This document shows positions 1 through 8,371 of a DNA stretch of 64,000 bases, one piece after another (the first letter of the stretch is position 1; every line of letters begins with the position of its first letter). A program made the translations under genes and the position numbers. The DNA comes from Paraburkholderia sp. BCC1885 (GTDB lineage Bacteria > Pseudomonadota > Gammaproteobacteria > Burkholderiales > Burkholderiaceae). The stretch lies in assembly GCF_900996235.1 (NCBI RefSeq), contig NZ_CAAJGM010000111.1, positions 620,001 through 684,000 on the forward strand. The letters run 5' to 3'. The notes below the pieces were generated by a model. The model did not search any database. It saw nothing but the letters and a program-made list of their open reading frames with translations, and had not been told where the DNA came from.

Positions 1-2
1 TC

Positions 3-176
3 GCCATTGCGCCGCTCGCACGCTGCGCGGTGCCCGGCCATTTCGTGCAATTGGGACGGTCACATGGCTTGCCGGTCTTACCGGAACTAGAAATCGTGCT
101 GGCCCGCAGCGCCCGCTCGAATCGGCCGCCATGCGATTTTCTGGCCGAGCAGATTCTCAGCGAGTTGCGCCTGTGA
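3..176 (+). CDS. C-terminal end of a LysR-type regulator (partial)
   Basis: An open frame runs in from the left edge and stops at TGA 174-176, giving 57 visible codons. The visible protein contains GLPVLPELEIVLARS and ends in AEQILSELRL. A beta strand with a hydrophobic pattern followed by a short amphipathic helix is how many LysR effector-binding domains finish. The DNA-binding half lies outside the window, so the family call rests only on this tail. The next gene is on the opposite strand and converges on it. Confidence 0.45.
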   Translation, partial: AIAPLARCAVPGHFVQLGRSHGLPVLPELEIVLARSARSNRPPCDFLAEQILSELRL

Positions 177-200
177 AGAAAATCGTGGCGGCGGCAGAGC

Positions 201-230
201 ACGGCACGGCACGGCACGGCACGGCACGGC
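201..230. repeat. Six tandem copies of the pentamer ACGGC
   Basis: Bases 201-230 are six perfect copies of ACGGC in the gap between the stop of the partial LysR gene (176) and the stop of the minus-strand gene at 271. A five-base unit outside a coding region can change length by slippage with little effect. It does not look like a terminator, because there is no dyad and no T tract. Confidence 0.9.
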
Positions 231-270
231 CCAAGCATATGACCGCGCCGCAGCGAGCGGCTGCCTGGTC

Positions 271-960
271 TTACTCGCTCTCGCCTAGCCTCACCAGCAG
301 CGCCTGAAGTTTCTCCACATGCCGCATCAGCAGATGACGATGCTTTTCGATCTGCTCGAGCCGGCCGGTGAGATCGGCGTGCTCGGCCTGATCGGCATCG
401 AGCTGGTCGGACGCGGCAATTACGTCCTCCACCTTGGCGCGCAGCACATTCAGTTCGACCGGCGGACTTGCCAGATGCCGCTCGAAACGGCGCACGTCCT
501 GCACCGCCAGTTCGCGGACCTTGCGAAAGTGCGCCTGACGCCGATGCGCCTCGACATCGAAACTCTCCTCTTCGATACGGCGCACGGGCGCGGGTTGGCC
601 GAAGATCGGCTCGGGCGGTCGCAACACCGATCGCTTGCGCGCCGGATGCGCGGTGCCGCGAAACCGCGCCAGCGGCGTTTCGTTGTCGATCGCCTCGCGG
701 GCGTTGGCAGGAATCTCATGCTCGTCGTGCGCCGAGTTCATCCAGCCCGCCGGCAAACCGGTGACTGCTTCGACACCGCGCACGAACTCCTCGTTGAATT
801 CGCGTTGTCCCGACAGCATCAGCTTCAGATAGCTCGCGGAGAACGTCATCATCCGCGCTAGGCGCGTTGCCGCGCCGACCTCCTGGGTCAGTACCACCAG
901 ATTTGCCCGCCAGATCGGAAGCAGCGACTCGTCGGAATCTTCCATTACTGGGTCTTCCAT
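271..960 (-). CDS. Unknown protein with helix-turn-helix-like N-terminus and C-terminal coiled coil
   Basis: This 229-residue protein is not one I recognise. Residues about 15-85 look all-helical and resemble a lambda-repressor-like helix-turn-helix (LTQEVGAATRLARMM followed by SYLKLMLSGQREF), the pattern of Cro/C1-type DNA-binding domains. The middle is proline- and arginine-rich. Residues about 150-229 are charged and heptad-like (VRELAVQDVRRFERHL, then DLTGRLEQIEKHRHLLMRHV), suggesting a coiled coil for dimerisation. There is no signal peptide or membrane segment, so it should be cytoplasmic. The ATG at 960 is used; a second ATG five codons in is an alternative. It stands alone, converging on the LysR remnant. 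A DNA-binding role is inference. Confidence 0.65.
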   Translation of the reverse strand: MEDPVMEDSDESLLPIWRANLVVLTQEVGAATRLARMMTFSASYLKLMLSGQREFNEEFVRGVEAVTGLPAGWMNSAHDEHEIPANAREAIDNETPLARFRGTAHPARKRSVLRPPEPIFGQPAPVRRIEEESFDVEAHRRQAHFRKVRELAVQDVRRFERHLASPPVELNVLRAKVEDVIAASDQLDADQAEHADLTGRLEQIEKHRHLLMRHVEKLQALLVRLGESE

Positions 961-1277
961 CTTTTCTCGTCCGATTAGTCTGTTGTGTCACACCTTCGCG
1001 CAGACTCGCAGCCCGCGCGTGACGTGTTGGTCAAAGGGTAGTCGCTTCGCCGTGCCACGCGCAACCGGTATGAGCCGCAGAGTGTGACCTAACGTAACTA
1101 GCGTAACTAACGACGACGGAGAACGGGCGCCGAGTCGAGTCCTTTCGGGGCCTGCGGGTTGACAAGACGTGCGCGGGCGCGTTCCTGCACTGGAGAGGGC
1201 GGCATTGTTCAGAGGGATGCGGCACGAATCGTGCTGCGTCAGGTTTGCTGTCAAACCCTCTGAACAAAGGAAACACA
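961..1277. other. Intergenic region between divergent genes
   Basis: These 317 bases separate the minus-strand gene starting at 960 from the small plus-strand gene at 1278. A perfect -35-like TTGACA lies at 1159-1164, but the expected -10 position holds no good TATAAT match. The last 70 bases hold the folded leader at 1205-1267. No other gene is supported here. Confidence 0.6.
1205..1267 (+). promoter_or_regulatory. Strongly folded 5' leader (three-way junction) at a ribosome-binding site
   Basis: A perfect 12-base inverted repeat, TTGTTCAGAGGG at 1205-1216 and CCCTCTGAACAA at 1256-1267, encloses two further hairpins. One is a 10-pair stem (two G-U pairs) at 1217-1226/1230-1239 with loop AAT. 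The other is GGTTTG-CTGT-CAAACC at 1242-1257, whose last bases compete with the closing stem. The 3' arm abuts the AAAGGA ribosome-binding site (1266-1271) of the histidine-rich peptide gene. The geometry suits a cis-acting RNA such as a sensor or thermometer, or a cruciform operator. The pairing is seen directly; the function is unknown. Confidence 0.55.
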
Positions 1278-1415
1278 ATGAAGAAAGCGATCCTTGCTTG
1301 CGCCGCGGCGCTGACCACCCTCTGCGTCATGGTGCCGGCCCATGCTGACGACCATCACCACCCGGTGTGCCATAAGGTCCACGTGCACGGGCATTGGGTG
1401 AACCGCTGCCATTGA
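1278..1415 (+). CDS. Small secreted histidine-rich peptide
   Basis: A 45-codon gene with ribosome-binding site AAAGGA seven bases before the ATG and an intrinsic terminator just after the stop. Residues 1-23 form a clear signal peptide (KK, hydrophobic core, AHA before the mature start). The mature peptide is only about 22 residues and has seven His and two Cys, including DDHHHPVCHKVHVHGHW. This resembles the tiny 'HHHH-motif' proteins seen in Burkholderia genomes. A periplasmic metal-binding (Zn, Cu or Ni) or stress role is plausible but inferred. The folded leader immediately upstream probably controls its translation. Confidence 0.75.
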   Translation: MKKAILACAAALTTLCVMVPAHADDHHHPVCHKVHVHGHWVNRCH

Positions 1416-1427
1416 TTCCGACGGACG

Positions 1428-1454
1428 GTCCCCGCTTCGCGCGGGGACTTTTCT
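1428..1454 (+). terminator. Rho-independent terminator after the His-rich peptide gene
   Basis: GTCCCCGC (1428-1435) pairs perfectly with GCGGGGAC (1441-1448) across loop TTCGC and is followed by TTTTCT. It lies 13 bases after the stop codon of the peptide gene, which supports that tiny ORF as a discrete transcription unit. Confidence 0.85.
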
Positions 1455-1633
1455 GTTGTGCGCCCGGTTTAGGGCGTGAAATCGTTCCGGTCTGGAGCGG
1501 CGTAACCGGTGTCGAGAGTTACAGTCAGCGCGTAAATAGCGAACAGCGCGCGGTAGAAATGCCCGCTTCGTTCGATCCGGACTAAGCCATATGGTGGCTT
1601 AAGGGTCAGGGCTTAAGGCCTAAAACTCAGGAC

Positions 1634-2449
1634 TCACGCCACGCCCACATGCTTCATCGCCGTCTGCACCAGCTTATTCAGCAGCGGTTCGATCTTCGCC
1701 GCCAGCGTGGCGTCATACGCATACGGCATCTGCTCTTCCATATACGTCACTTGCGTCAACTCCAGCTGAACCGCGTGCACGCCTTCAGCCGGCCGGCCAT
1801 ATTGGCGCGTGATATAGCCGCCCTTGAAGCGGCCATTGGCGATGGCCGTGTAGCCGCCGCCGTGCTGTTCCACCACCGCGCTCAACGCTTCAGCGAGCCC
1901 CGCCGCGGCGCTCGCGCCGTTCGAGGTGCCGAAGTTGAAATCCGGCAGACGCCCCTCGAAAAAACGCGGCACGTGTGAACGGATCGAATGCGCTTCCCAT
2001 AGCAGCACCTGGCCGTGCTTTGCCTTCAGCGCCGCCAGATGCGCGGCGAGGGCTTCGTGATACGGCTTCCAGTACAGCTCGCGACGGCGAGCGACTTCGG
2101 CGTCGTCAGGCAGATGTCCGTCGAGATAGAGCGATTCCTTGTCGAAGGTATCGACGGGCAACAGACCGGTGGTGTCCTGACCCGGATAGAGATTCGCGCC
2201 GTCGGGCGGACGGTTCAGGTCGATCACATAGCGCGCGTTGTGCGGCATCAGGATCGAAGCGCCCTGCTCGCGCGCGAAAGCGTACAGGCGGTCGAGATGC
2301 CAGTCGCAGTCTTCGGTGCGCTGGGCGATGGGAGTCATCGTCGCCGCGATGTCCGCGGGAATCTTCGTGCCCACGTGGGGAATCGAAATCAGCAGCGGCA
2401 GGCTGCCTTCGTGCAGCGAAAAAACCGGTGGTGTGTTCGAAGCAGTCAT
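1634..2449 (-). CDS. hutG: N-formylglutamate deformylase
   Basis: The 271-residue protein matches the HutG/FGase family over full length (LLISIPHVGTKIP near the start, ARYVIDLNRPPDG at about 90, LLWEAHSIRSHVPRFFEG at about 155, YITRQYGRPAEGVHAVQLEL near 220). It hydrolyses N-formylglutamate to glutamate and formate, the last step of the five-step histidine route, in the cytoplasm. The zinc-binding His, Asp and Glu residues are expected within these blocks. It is the last gene of the hut operon, 88 bases after hutF. HutG directly downstream of a HutF deiminase fixes the pathway variant as the formylglutamate route rather than direct formiminoglutamase. Confidence 0.95.
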   Translation of the reverse strand: MTASNTPPVFSLHEGSLPLLISIPHVGTKIPADIAATMTPIAQRTEDCDWHLDRLYAFAREQGASILMPHNARYVIDLNRPPDGANLYPGQDTTGLLPVDTFDKESLYLDGHLPDDAEVARRRELYWKPYHEALAAHLAALKAKHGQVLLWEAHSIRSHVPRFFEGRLPDFNFGTSNGASAAAGLAEALSAVVEQHGGGYTAIANGRFKGGYITRQYGRPAEGVHAVQLELTQVTYMEEQMPYAYDATLAAKIEPLLNKLVQTAMKHVGVA

Positions 2450-2537
2450 GTCAGTCCAGAAGCAGTGGAGATGCGGTATGTCAGCAGCTTACCCGAGTCG
2501 CGGCCTGGCGTATTTCAGGCGGGCAGCGCATGCCGCG

Positions 2538-3944
2538 TCATTTGAGCAATTCCGCCAGCGCGAGGCGATATTGCGCATAGGCGCGCTCTTCGTCGCGGTG
2601 CCGGCGATTCTCGACGACCTTCACGCCGCCCGCGTACACGTCGCGGATCGGCGTCTCGCCGTGCTCGCAAAACACGACGCCCGACAGCCAGGCCTGCGAT
2701 GCGTGTTCAGCGATGCTCGCATGATCCGCGTCGAGCACCAGCAGGTCGGCGCGTTGTCCGGGCTGCAGGCCGTTGACTGCACGGCCGGTGGCCCGCGCGC
2801 CGCCGTCGAGCGCGGCGTCAAACAGACGATCGGCGACGAACGGCGCCTCAGCCGAGGCCAGCACGTTGCGTTGACGGCGCAGCAGGCGCTGACCGTATTC
2901 CAGCAGCCGCAGCTCGGCACGCCAGTCGACGCCGATATGGCTGTCCGAGCCGATCCCGAAGCGGCCCTTCTCGTCGAGATAAGTGTGCGCCGGGAAAATC
3001 CCGTCACCGAGATTCGCTTCGGTGGTCAGGCACAAACCCGCGACCGCGCCGCTGTGCGCGAGCGCGCGGGTTTCATTGGCGTCCACATGGGTCGCATGCA
3101 CGAGACACCAGCGCGCGTCGACATGGAAACGATCGAGCAGCCATTGCACCGGCCGCGCGCCTTCGGTCTCGAGACAGGCATCGACTTCGGCGGTCTGTTC
3201 GGCGACGTGGATGTGCACCGGCGCGCCCGGCAGATCCGTATCGAGACCATCCAGCAAGCTCCGCAGCGACGGCTCCGAAACCGCCCGCAACGAGTGCGGC
3301 GCCACGCCGTAACGCAGGGCCGCGCTTTCGGGGCGTGCTTCGCGCAGCGTGCCGAGCAGATCGAGCAGGCTCTCCGGCGTGTTGATGAACCGGCGCTGAT
3401 CGTCGCTCGGGGCGCGCGCGCCGAAGCCGCCGTACTGATAAAGCACCGGCAACATCGTCATGCCGATGCCGCTCGTCTGCGCGGCGTCCACCACCCGCTC
3501 GGCCAGCTCAGCCGGATTGCCGTAGCGGCTGCCGTCCGGCGTGTGATGCACGTAATGGAATTCGCACACCGAGGTATAGCCCGCTTTCAGCATCTCGATG
3601 TACAGCCACTGCGCCACTGCAGCGAGCCCCTGCGGCGAGATTTTCGCGGCGAAGCGGTACATGAGGTCGCGCCAGCTCCAGAAGTTGTCGGTGGCGTTGG
3701 CGCGGTATTCGGTGAGCCCCGCCATCGCGCGTTGAAAGGCATGCGAATGAAGGTTAGGCATGCCAGGTAAAACCGGTCCGGCGGCACGCGGCACATCCGC
3801 CGCCGGCAGCGCGGCAGCGCTTTTGACATGCGTGAGCGTGCCGCTCGCATCCCACTCCAGCAGCACGTTGCGGCGCCAGCCGTCCAGCAGATAGGCGTGG
3901 TCGGCGAACAATGCCTGGTTCGAGGTTCGAGTGGATTCAGTCAT
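2538..3944 (-). CDS. hutF: Formimidoylglutamate deiminase
   Basis: This 468-residue amidohydrolase-superfamily enzyme converts N-formimino-L-glutamate to N-formyl-L-glutamate and ammonia, feeding HutG. The metal-binding HxH is at about residues 66-68 (GMPNLHSHAFQRAM), a further His is in PVHIHVAEQ, and the catalytic Asp is in IGSDSHIGVDW near residue 320. The length is typical for the family. The ATG at 3944 lies 22 bases after the hutI stop, so the two are cotranscribed. Confidence 0.95.
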   Translation of the reverse strand: MTESTRTSNQALFADHAYLLDGWRRNVLLEWDASGTLTHVKSAAALPAADVPRAAGPVLPGMPNLHSHAFQRAMAGLTEYRANATDNFWSWRDLMYRFAAKISPQGLAAVAQWLYIEMLKAGYTSVCEFHYVHHTPDGSRYGNPAELAERVVDAAQTSGIGMTMLPVLYQYGGFGARAPSDDQRRFINTPESLLDLLGTLREARPESAALRYGVAPHSLRAVSEPSLRSLLDGLDTDLPGAPVHIHVAEQTAEVDACLETEGARPVQWLLDRFHVDARWCLVHATHVDANETRALAHSGAVAGLCLTTEANLGDGIFPAHTYLDEKGRFGIGSDSHIGVDWRAELRLLEYGQRLLRRQRNVLASAEAPFVADRLFDAALDGGARATGRAVNGLQPGQRADLLVLDADHASIAEHASQAWLSGVVFCEHGETPIRDVYAGGVKVVENRRHRDEERAYAQYRLALAELLK

Positions 3945-3966
3945 CTTCAGACCTTGATGGATTCAG

Positions 3967-5193
3967 TCAGCCGGCGTAAGCGCGTTTCGTATAGACCGTC
4001 TCGCCGCCGCGCACCACCCGCGCGCACAACGGACGGCCGATGCAATACGCCAGTTCAGCAAGCGTATCAACCGGCCATACGGCGAAATCCGCTGCACGGC
4101 CGACCGCCAGCGAGCCGTGACGATCCGCCTGACCGAGGGCGCGCGCCGCGTGCCGCGTCACGCCTTGCAGCACTTCGGGCACGGTCATGCGAAACAGCGT
4201 GGCGGCCATGTTCATCATCAGCAGCAGCGAGGTGGTGGGTGAAGTGCCGGGGTTGCTGTCGGTGGAGATGGCAATGGGCACTTCGTAGCGGCGCAGCAAA
4301 TCGAGCGGCGGCAATTGCGTCTCGCGGATAAAGTAGTACGCGCCGGGTAGCAGCACGGCGACGGTGCCGCTCGCCTTCATCGCGGCCACGCCCGCTTCGT
4401 CGAGAAACTCCAGATGATCGGCGGACAGCGCGCGATGACGCGCCGCCAGTGCCGTGCCGCCGCTATTCGACAACTGCTCGGCATGCATCTTCACCGGCAG
4501 CTTGTAGCGCTCGGCGGCTGCGAAGACACGTTCGCTTTGTTCGAGCGAAAAGCCGATGCGTTCGCAGAAGACATCGACGGCATCGACGAGACCTTCATCG
4601 GCCAGTGCGGGCAACATCCGTTCGCACACCTCAGCGATGTAATCGTCGGGCCGCCCAGCAAACTCAGTTGGCAATGCGTGCGCGCCGAGAAAGGTCGTAT
4701 AGACCGACACCGGGTACTGCTCGCCGAGACGGCGCGCCACGCGCAGCATCTTGCGCTCGCTCGCCAGATCGAGGCCGTAGCCGGATTTGATTTCGATGGC
4801 GGTGACGCCCTCGGCAAGCAACGGTTCAAGGCGCGCCGCCGCCTGGCGTACCAGACTGGCTTCGTCGGCGGCGCGCGTCGCCCGCACCGTCGAAACGATG
4901 CCGCCGCCCTGGCGCGCGATTTCTTCATAGCTGACGCCGGCGAGCCGTTGCGCGAACTCGTCGGCGCGCTGGCCGCCGTACACGAGATGCGTATGGCAAT
5001 CGACGAGGCCGGGCGTCACCCACGCGCCGCCCAGGTCTTCGCGTGACCACGCGGTGTAGTCGGCGGGCAGTTCGCCGGCCGCGCCGAGCCAGGCAATCTG
5101 CCCGTCGCGCACGGCGATCGCGGCATCGGCCAGTGTGTGATCAGGATCGCCCTGCGGGCAAAGATTCAGGTTGTGCCAGACGGTTTGCTTCAT
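3967..5193 (-). CDS. hutI: Imidazolonepropionase
   Basis: This 408-residue amidohydrolase opens the ring of 4-imidazolone-5-propionate to give N-formimino-L-glutamate. The metal-binding [11 protein letters not shown] (His67, His69), [12 protein letters not shown] around residue 245 and [11 protein letters not shown] around residue 318 are all present and in the usual order. The length equals that of the family. It sits third from the end of the hut operon, between hutD (87 bases upstream) and hutF. Confidence 0.96.
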   Translation of the reverse strand: MKQTVWHNLNLCPQGDPDHTLADAAIAVRDGQIAWLGAAGELPADYTAWSREDLGGAWVTPGLVDCHTHLVYGGQRADEFAQRLAGVSYEEIARQGGGIVSTVRATRAADEASLVRQAAARLEPLLAEGVTAIEIKSGYGLDLASERKMLRVARRLGEQYPVSVYTTFLGAHALPTEFAGRPDDYIAEVCERMLPALADEGLVDAVDVFCERIGFSLEQSERVFAAAERYKLPVKMHAEQLSNSGGTALAARHRALSADHLEFLDEAGVAAMKASGTVAVLLPGAYYFIRETQLPPLDLLRRYEVPIAISTDSNPGTSPTTSLLLMMNMAATLFRMTVPEVLQGVTRHAARALGQADRHGSLAVGRAADFAVWPVDTLAELAYCIGRPLCARVVRGGETVYTKRAYAG

Positions 5194-5280
5194 CGCATGC
5201 CTGTTTTGCTTCGTTGCGCTTTCGCTGGGTTTTCAGTGCGTTTTCGTTTCACTTCTCGCGTTCGTTGCAGACGGGGACGC

Positions 5281-5889
5281 TCACAGGTACTGCAGGCGAA
5301 TGGCGAGCAGCGCACCCTTCCCGCTTAGCTTGCACGTCAACGCCTCGGGTGCGTCGATACGCAGCGTGTCGTCCATGCCCAGCGTCACCGGCGCGGTGTC
5401 GCCCAGCGTCACGTCGAGTGATCCGGCTGCGCAAAACAGCAAGACGACGTCTGCGGATAACACGCGCGAGGAAACGCCTTCGGCATCGCCCTTGCTGCGC
5501 CATAATTCAAGTTCGCCGGTTGCCGCGCCACGCCGCACCATCAGGTTGAAGTCGCGCGTCGCACCGTCGACGAGACGTGCGTCGATCGCCGTCTCGCCCG
5601 CAAAGCGCGCGATGTCGAGCGGTTGCGTCAATGCATGCGTCGCACCTTGCTCTTCATCGAGCAGCATACCCGCGCCAGCTAACAGCACCAGCGTGCGGTC
5701 GATGCCGGCAAAACGCGAGAACGCCCCGGCCTGCGCGACGTCCGCAATGCTCACGCGCCAGACGAAAGCGTCGAGCCCCGCAGCGTGCGGAAACGCGGCG
5801 ATCTCGCGCGTGAGGCCGCCGCCATTCTTCCATGGCGCCGCCACCAGATCCGCGCCACGCAGCAACGTCGCCACGGCGTTGGGCCTCAC
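5281..5889 (-). CDS. hutD: HutD family protein (cupin-like)
   Basis: The 202-residue protein starts with the typical HutD block (APWKNGGGLTREIA at about residues 18-31, then FVWRVSIADVAQAGAFSRFAG). HutD proteins are bicupin-like. In Pseudomonas they are proposed to bind formylglutamate or urocanate and restrain the pathway, but no enzyme activity is established. The start is GTG at 5889, two bases after the hutU stop, implying translational coupling. The gene lies between hutU and hutI, as in many proteobacterial hut operons. Confidence 0.9.
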   Translation of the reverse strand: MRPNAVATLLRGADLVAAPWKNGGGLTREIAAFPHAAGLDAFVWRVSIADVAQAGAFSRFAGIDRTLVLLAGAGMLLDEEQGATHALTQPLDIARFAGETAIDARLVDGATRDFNLMVRRGAATGELELWRSKGDAEGVSSRVLSADVVLLFCAAGSLDVTLGDTAPVTLGMDDTLRIDAPEALTCKLSGKGALLAIRLQYL

Positions 5890-5891
5890 GA

Positions 5892-7580
5892 TCAGCGGCC
5901 CAGCATCGGCAAGTGGAGGCCCACCTCGCGGGCGGTTTCCTGCGCGAGTTCGTAGCCGGCGTCCGCGTGACGCATCACGCCCGTGGCCGGATCGTTGAAC
6001 AGCACGCGTCCGAGACGTTTGGCGGCTTCGTCCGTGCCGTCGGCGACGATCACCACGCCCGAGTGCTGGCTAAAGCCCATGCCCACACCGCCGCCGTGAT
6101 GCAGCGAGACCCACGTCGCGCCGCCCGCGGTGTTCAGCAGTGCATTGAGCAACGGCCAGTCGCTGACCGCGTCCGAGCCGTCTTTCATCGATTCGGTTTC
6201 GCGGTTCGGGCTCGCGACGGACCCCGTATCCAGGTGATCACGCCCGATCACAACCGGCGCTTTCAGCTCACCGTTCCTGACCATTTCGTTGAACGCCTGG
6301 CCAAGGCGGTAACGATCCTTCACGCCCACCCAGCAGATCCGCGCCGGCAGCCCCTGAAACTCGATGCGGTCGCGCGCCATGTCGAGCCAGTTGTGCAGAT
6401 GCGCGTCGTCGGGGATCAGTTCCTTGACCTTCGCATCGGTCTTGTAGATGTCCTCAGGATCGCCCGACAGCGCCACCCAGCGGAACGGGCCCTTGCCCTC
6501 GCAAAACAGCGGACGGATGTACGCCGGCACGAAGCCCGGGAAATCGAAGGCGTTTTCGACGCCCATTTCCAGCGCCATCTGGCGGATGTTGTTGCCGTAG
6601 TCGAGCGTGGCGGCGCCGCGTTCCTGCAGCGTCAGCATGGCTTGCACCTGATTCGCCATTGATTGCTTCGCGGGCTTGATGATGCTGTCCGGCGCCGTCT
6701 TTTGACGCTCGCGCCAGTCTGCCACGCTCCAGCCTTGCGGCAGATAACCGTTGATCGGATCGTGCGCGCTGGTCTGGTCGGTGACGCAGTCCGGCGTGAT
6801 GCCGCGCGCGACGCACTCGGCGAACACGTCCGCCGCATTGCCGACGAGCCCGACCGACACCGGCTTGCCGGCTTTCTTCGCGTCTTCGACAATCGCCAGC
6901 GCTTCGTCGAGCGTCTTCGCTTTACGATCCACGTAGCGCGTTTTCAGACGCAGGTCGATGCGCGTCTCGTCGCATTCCACCGCGATCATCGAAAAGCCGG
7001 CCATGGTCGCCGCCAGCGGCTGCGCGCCGCCCATGCCGCCAAGGCCACCCGTCAGAATCCAGCGGCCCTTCGGATCGCCATTGAAATGCTGGTTCGCCAC
7101 CGAGAAGAACGTTTCGTAGGTCCCCTGAACAATTCCCTGGCTGCCGATATAAATCCAGCTCCCCGCCGTCATCTGGCCGTACATCATGAGGCCCTTGCGG
7201 TCGAGTTCGTGGAAGTGTTCCCACGTCGCCCAATGCGGCACGAGGTTCGAATTCGCCAGCAGCACGCGCGGCGCGTCGGCATGGGTTTTGAACACGCCGA
7301 CCGGCTTGCCCGACTGGATCAGCAAGGTTTCGTCGTCGTTCAGATCCTTCAGCGAGGCGAGAATCTGGTCGAAGCAATCCCAGTTACGCGCGGCGCGGCC
7401 GATGCCGCCATATACCACCAGCGCATGCGGATGCTCGGCTACTTCGGCATCCAGATTATTCTGGATCATCCGGTACGCGGCTTCCGTGAGCCAGCTCTTG
7501 CAGGTCTTTTCCACGCCGCGCGGCGCGCGGATGGTGCGGGTCGGGTCAAGACGCGGATCGATATGCTTGGGGTTGTTCAT
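5892..7580 (-). CDS. hutU: Urocanate hydratase (urocanase)
   Basis: This 562-residue cytoplasmic enzyme converts urocanate to imidazolonepropionate using tightly bound NAD+ as an electrophile. The glycine-rich NAD-binding stretch [15 protein letters not shown] lies at residues 178-192. The conserved Cys of [13 protein letters not shown] is at residue 416 and corresponds to Cys410 of the Pseudomonas enzyme. The N-terminus ([20 protein letters not shown]) is characteristic. Length is normal. A GAGGG ribosome-binding site precedes the ATG at 7580. It follows hutC by 66 bases. Confidence 0.97.
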   Translation of the reverse strand: MNNPKHIDPRLDPTRTIRAPRGVEKTCKSWLTEAAYRMIQNNLDAEVAEHPHALVVYGGIGRAARNWDCFDQILASLKDLNDDETLLIQSGKPVGVFKTHADAPRVLLANSNLVPHWATWEHFHELDRKGLMMYGQMTAGSWIYIGSQGIVQGTYETFFSVANQHFNGDPKGRWILTGGLGGMGGAQPLAATMAGFSMIAVECDETRIDLRLKTRYVDRKAKTLDEALAIVEDAKKAGKPVSVGLVGNAADVFAECVARGITPDCVTDQTSAHDPINGYLPQGWSVADWRERQKTAPDSIIKPAKQSMANQVQAMLTLQERGAATLDYGNNIRQMALEMGVENAFDFPGFVPAYIRPLFCEGKGPFRWVALSGDPEDIYKTDAKVKELIPDDAHLHNWLDMARDRIEFQGLPARICWVGVKDRYRLGQAFNEMVRNGELKAPVVIGRDHLDTGSVASPNRETESMKDGSDAVSDWPLLNALLNTAGGATWVSLHHGGGVGMGFSQHSGVVIVADGTDEAAKRLGRVLFNDPATGVMRHADAGYELAQETAREVGLHLPMLGR

Positions 7581-7646
7581 GGTGGCCCTCGGAGGCTGGA
7601 AAGTGCTGGGAAATCAGGTCAAAAAACGCAATTCGGAACAACGAAA

Positions 7647-8342
7647 TCAGAAGTGTCCGGTGAAGCGATAACGGCTGCCGGGATGCCACAGATTGGCCAC
7701 GGATGCGACCACGCTCTGCGACCACGTGCGCCGATGCAGCACGAGGCAGGGTTCGAGTTCGTCCATGGTGAGCAGTTGCCGGGTCTCGGCATCCGCCACG
7801 GACGCTTCAATGCGGTATTCGACGCGCTGCAGCGGCGCGACGCGAACGAGGTATTGGTTCGGCGTGGTGTTGGTGAAGTCCTGCAAGGCATACTCCGGGG
7901 CAACCGCCGGATTGACCCAGCGCTCTTCGAGCTGGACGGGTTCGTCATTCTCGAAGTGCAGCACGCGCGAGTGAAACACGGGGCTGCCGGCGCTCACCTG
8001 CATCTCGTCGGCGAGCGCCTCGTCGGCAATTGCTGCGCCGATATGCAGCACGTTCGCCTGATAGCGATGGCCGCGCGCGACGATCTCATCGGAGATGCTG
8101 CGGATCGCCACCAGGGTCGACTCGTATTTCGGCCGCGCGACGAACGTGCCCGAACCCTGCACGCGCGTGAGCACCTGCTCGGAGGTCAGCTCGCGCAGCG
8201 CGCGGTTGACCGTCATGCGCGCGACGCTGAATTCGCGCGCCAGTTCGTTTTCCGACGGGACCTGGTCGCCCTCGCCCCATTCGCCCGCGTGAATACGGGC
8301 GAGGATGAAGTCCTTGATTCCCTGATAGGCCGGTGCGTTCAT
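7647..8342 (-). CDS. hutC: Histidine utilisation repressor (GntR family, UTRA domain)
   Basis: The 231-residue protein has an N-terminal GntR winged helix (about residues 5-70, with VPSENELAREFSVARMTVNR and LTRVQGSGTFVA) and a C-terminal UTRA ligand-binding domain (about 90-230). HutC represses hut genes and is released by urocanate. It lies inside the operon it controls, 29 bases after hutH, so it is autoregulated. Near-palindromic sites of the HutC type lie upstream of hutH. Confidence 0.95.
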   Translation of the reverse strand: MNAPAYQGIKDFILARIHAGEWGEGDQVPSENELAREFSVARMTVNRALRELTSEQVLTRVQGSGTFVARPKYESTLVAIRSISDEIVARGHRYQANVLHIGAAIADEALADEMQVSAGSPVFHSRVLHFENDEPVQLEERWVNPAVAPEYALQDFTNTTPNQYLVRVAPLQRVEYRIEASVADAETRQLLTMDELEPCLVLHRRTWSQSVVASVANLWHPGSRYRFTGHF

Positions 8343-8371
8343 GCTCGATCTGCCGTATGGGCTGCGTGTGC

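Noticed and set aside
2238..3770. A 510-codon plus-strand open frame opposite hutF
   Set aside because: It is antisense to a full-length enzyme gene and compositionally typical of a shadow frame.
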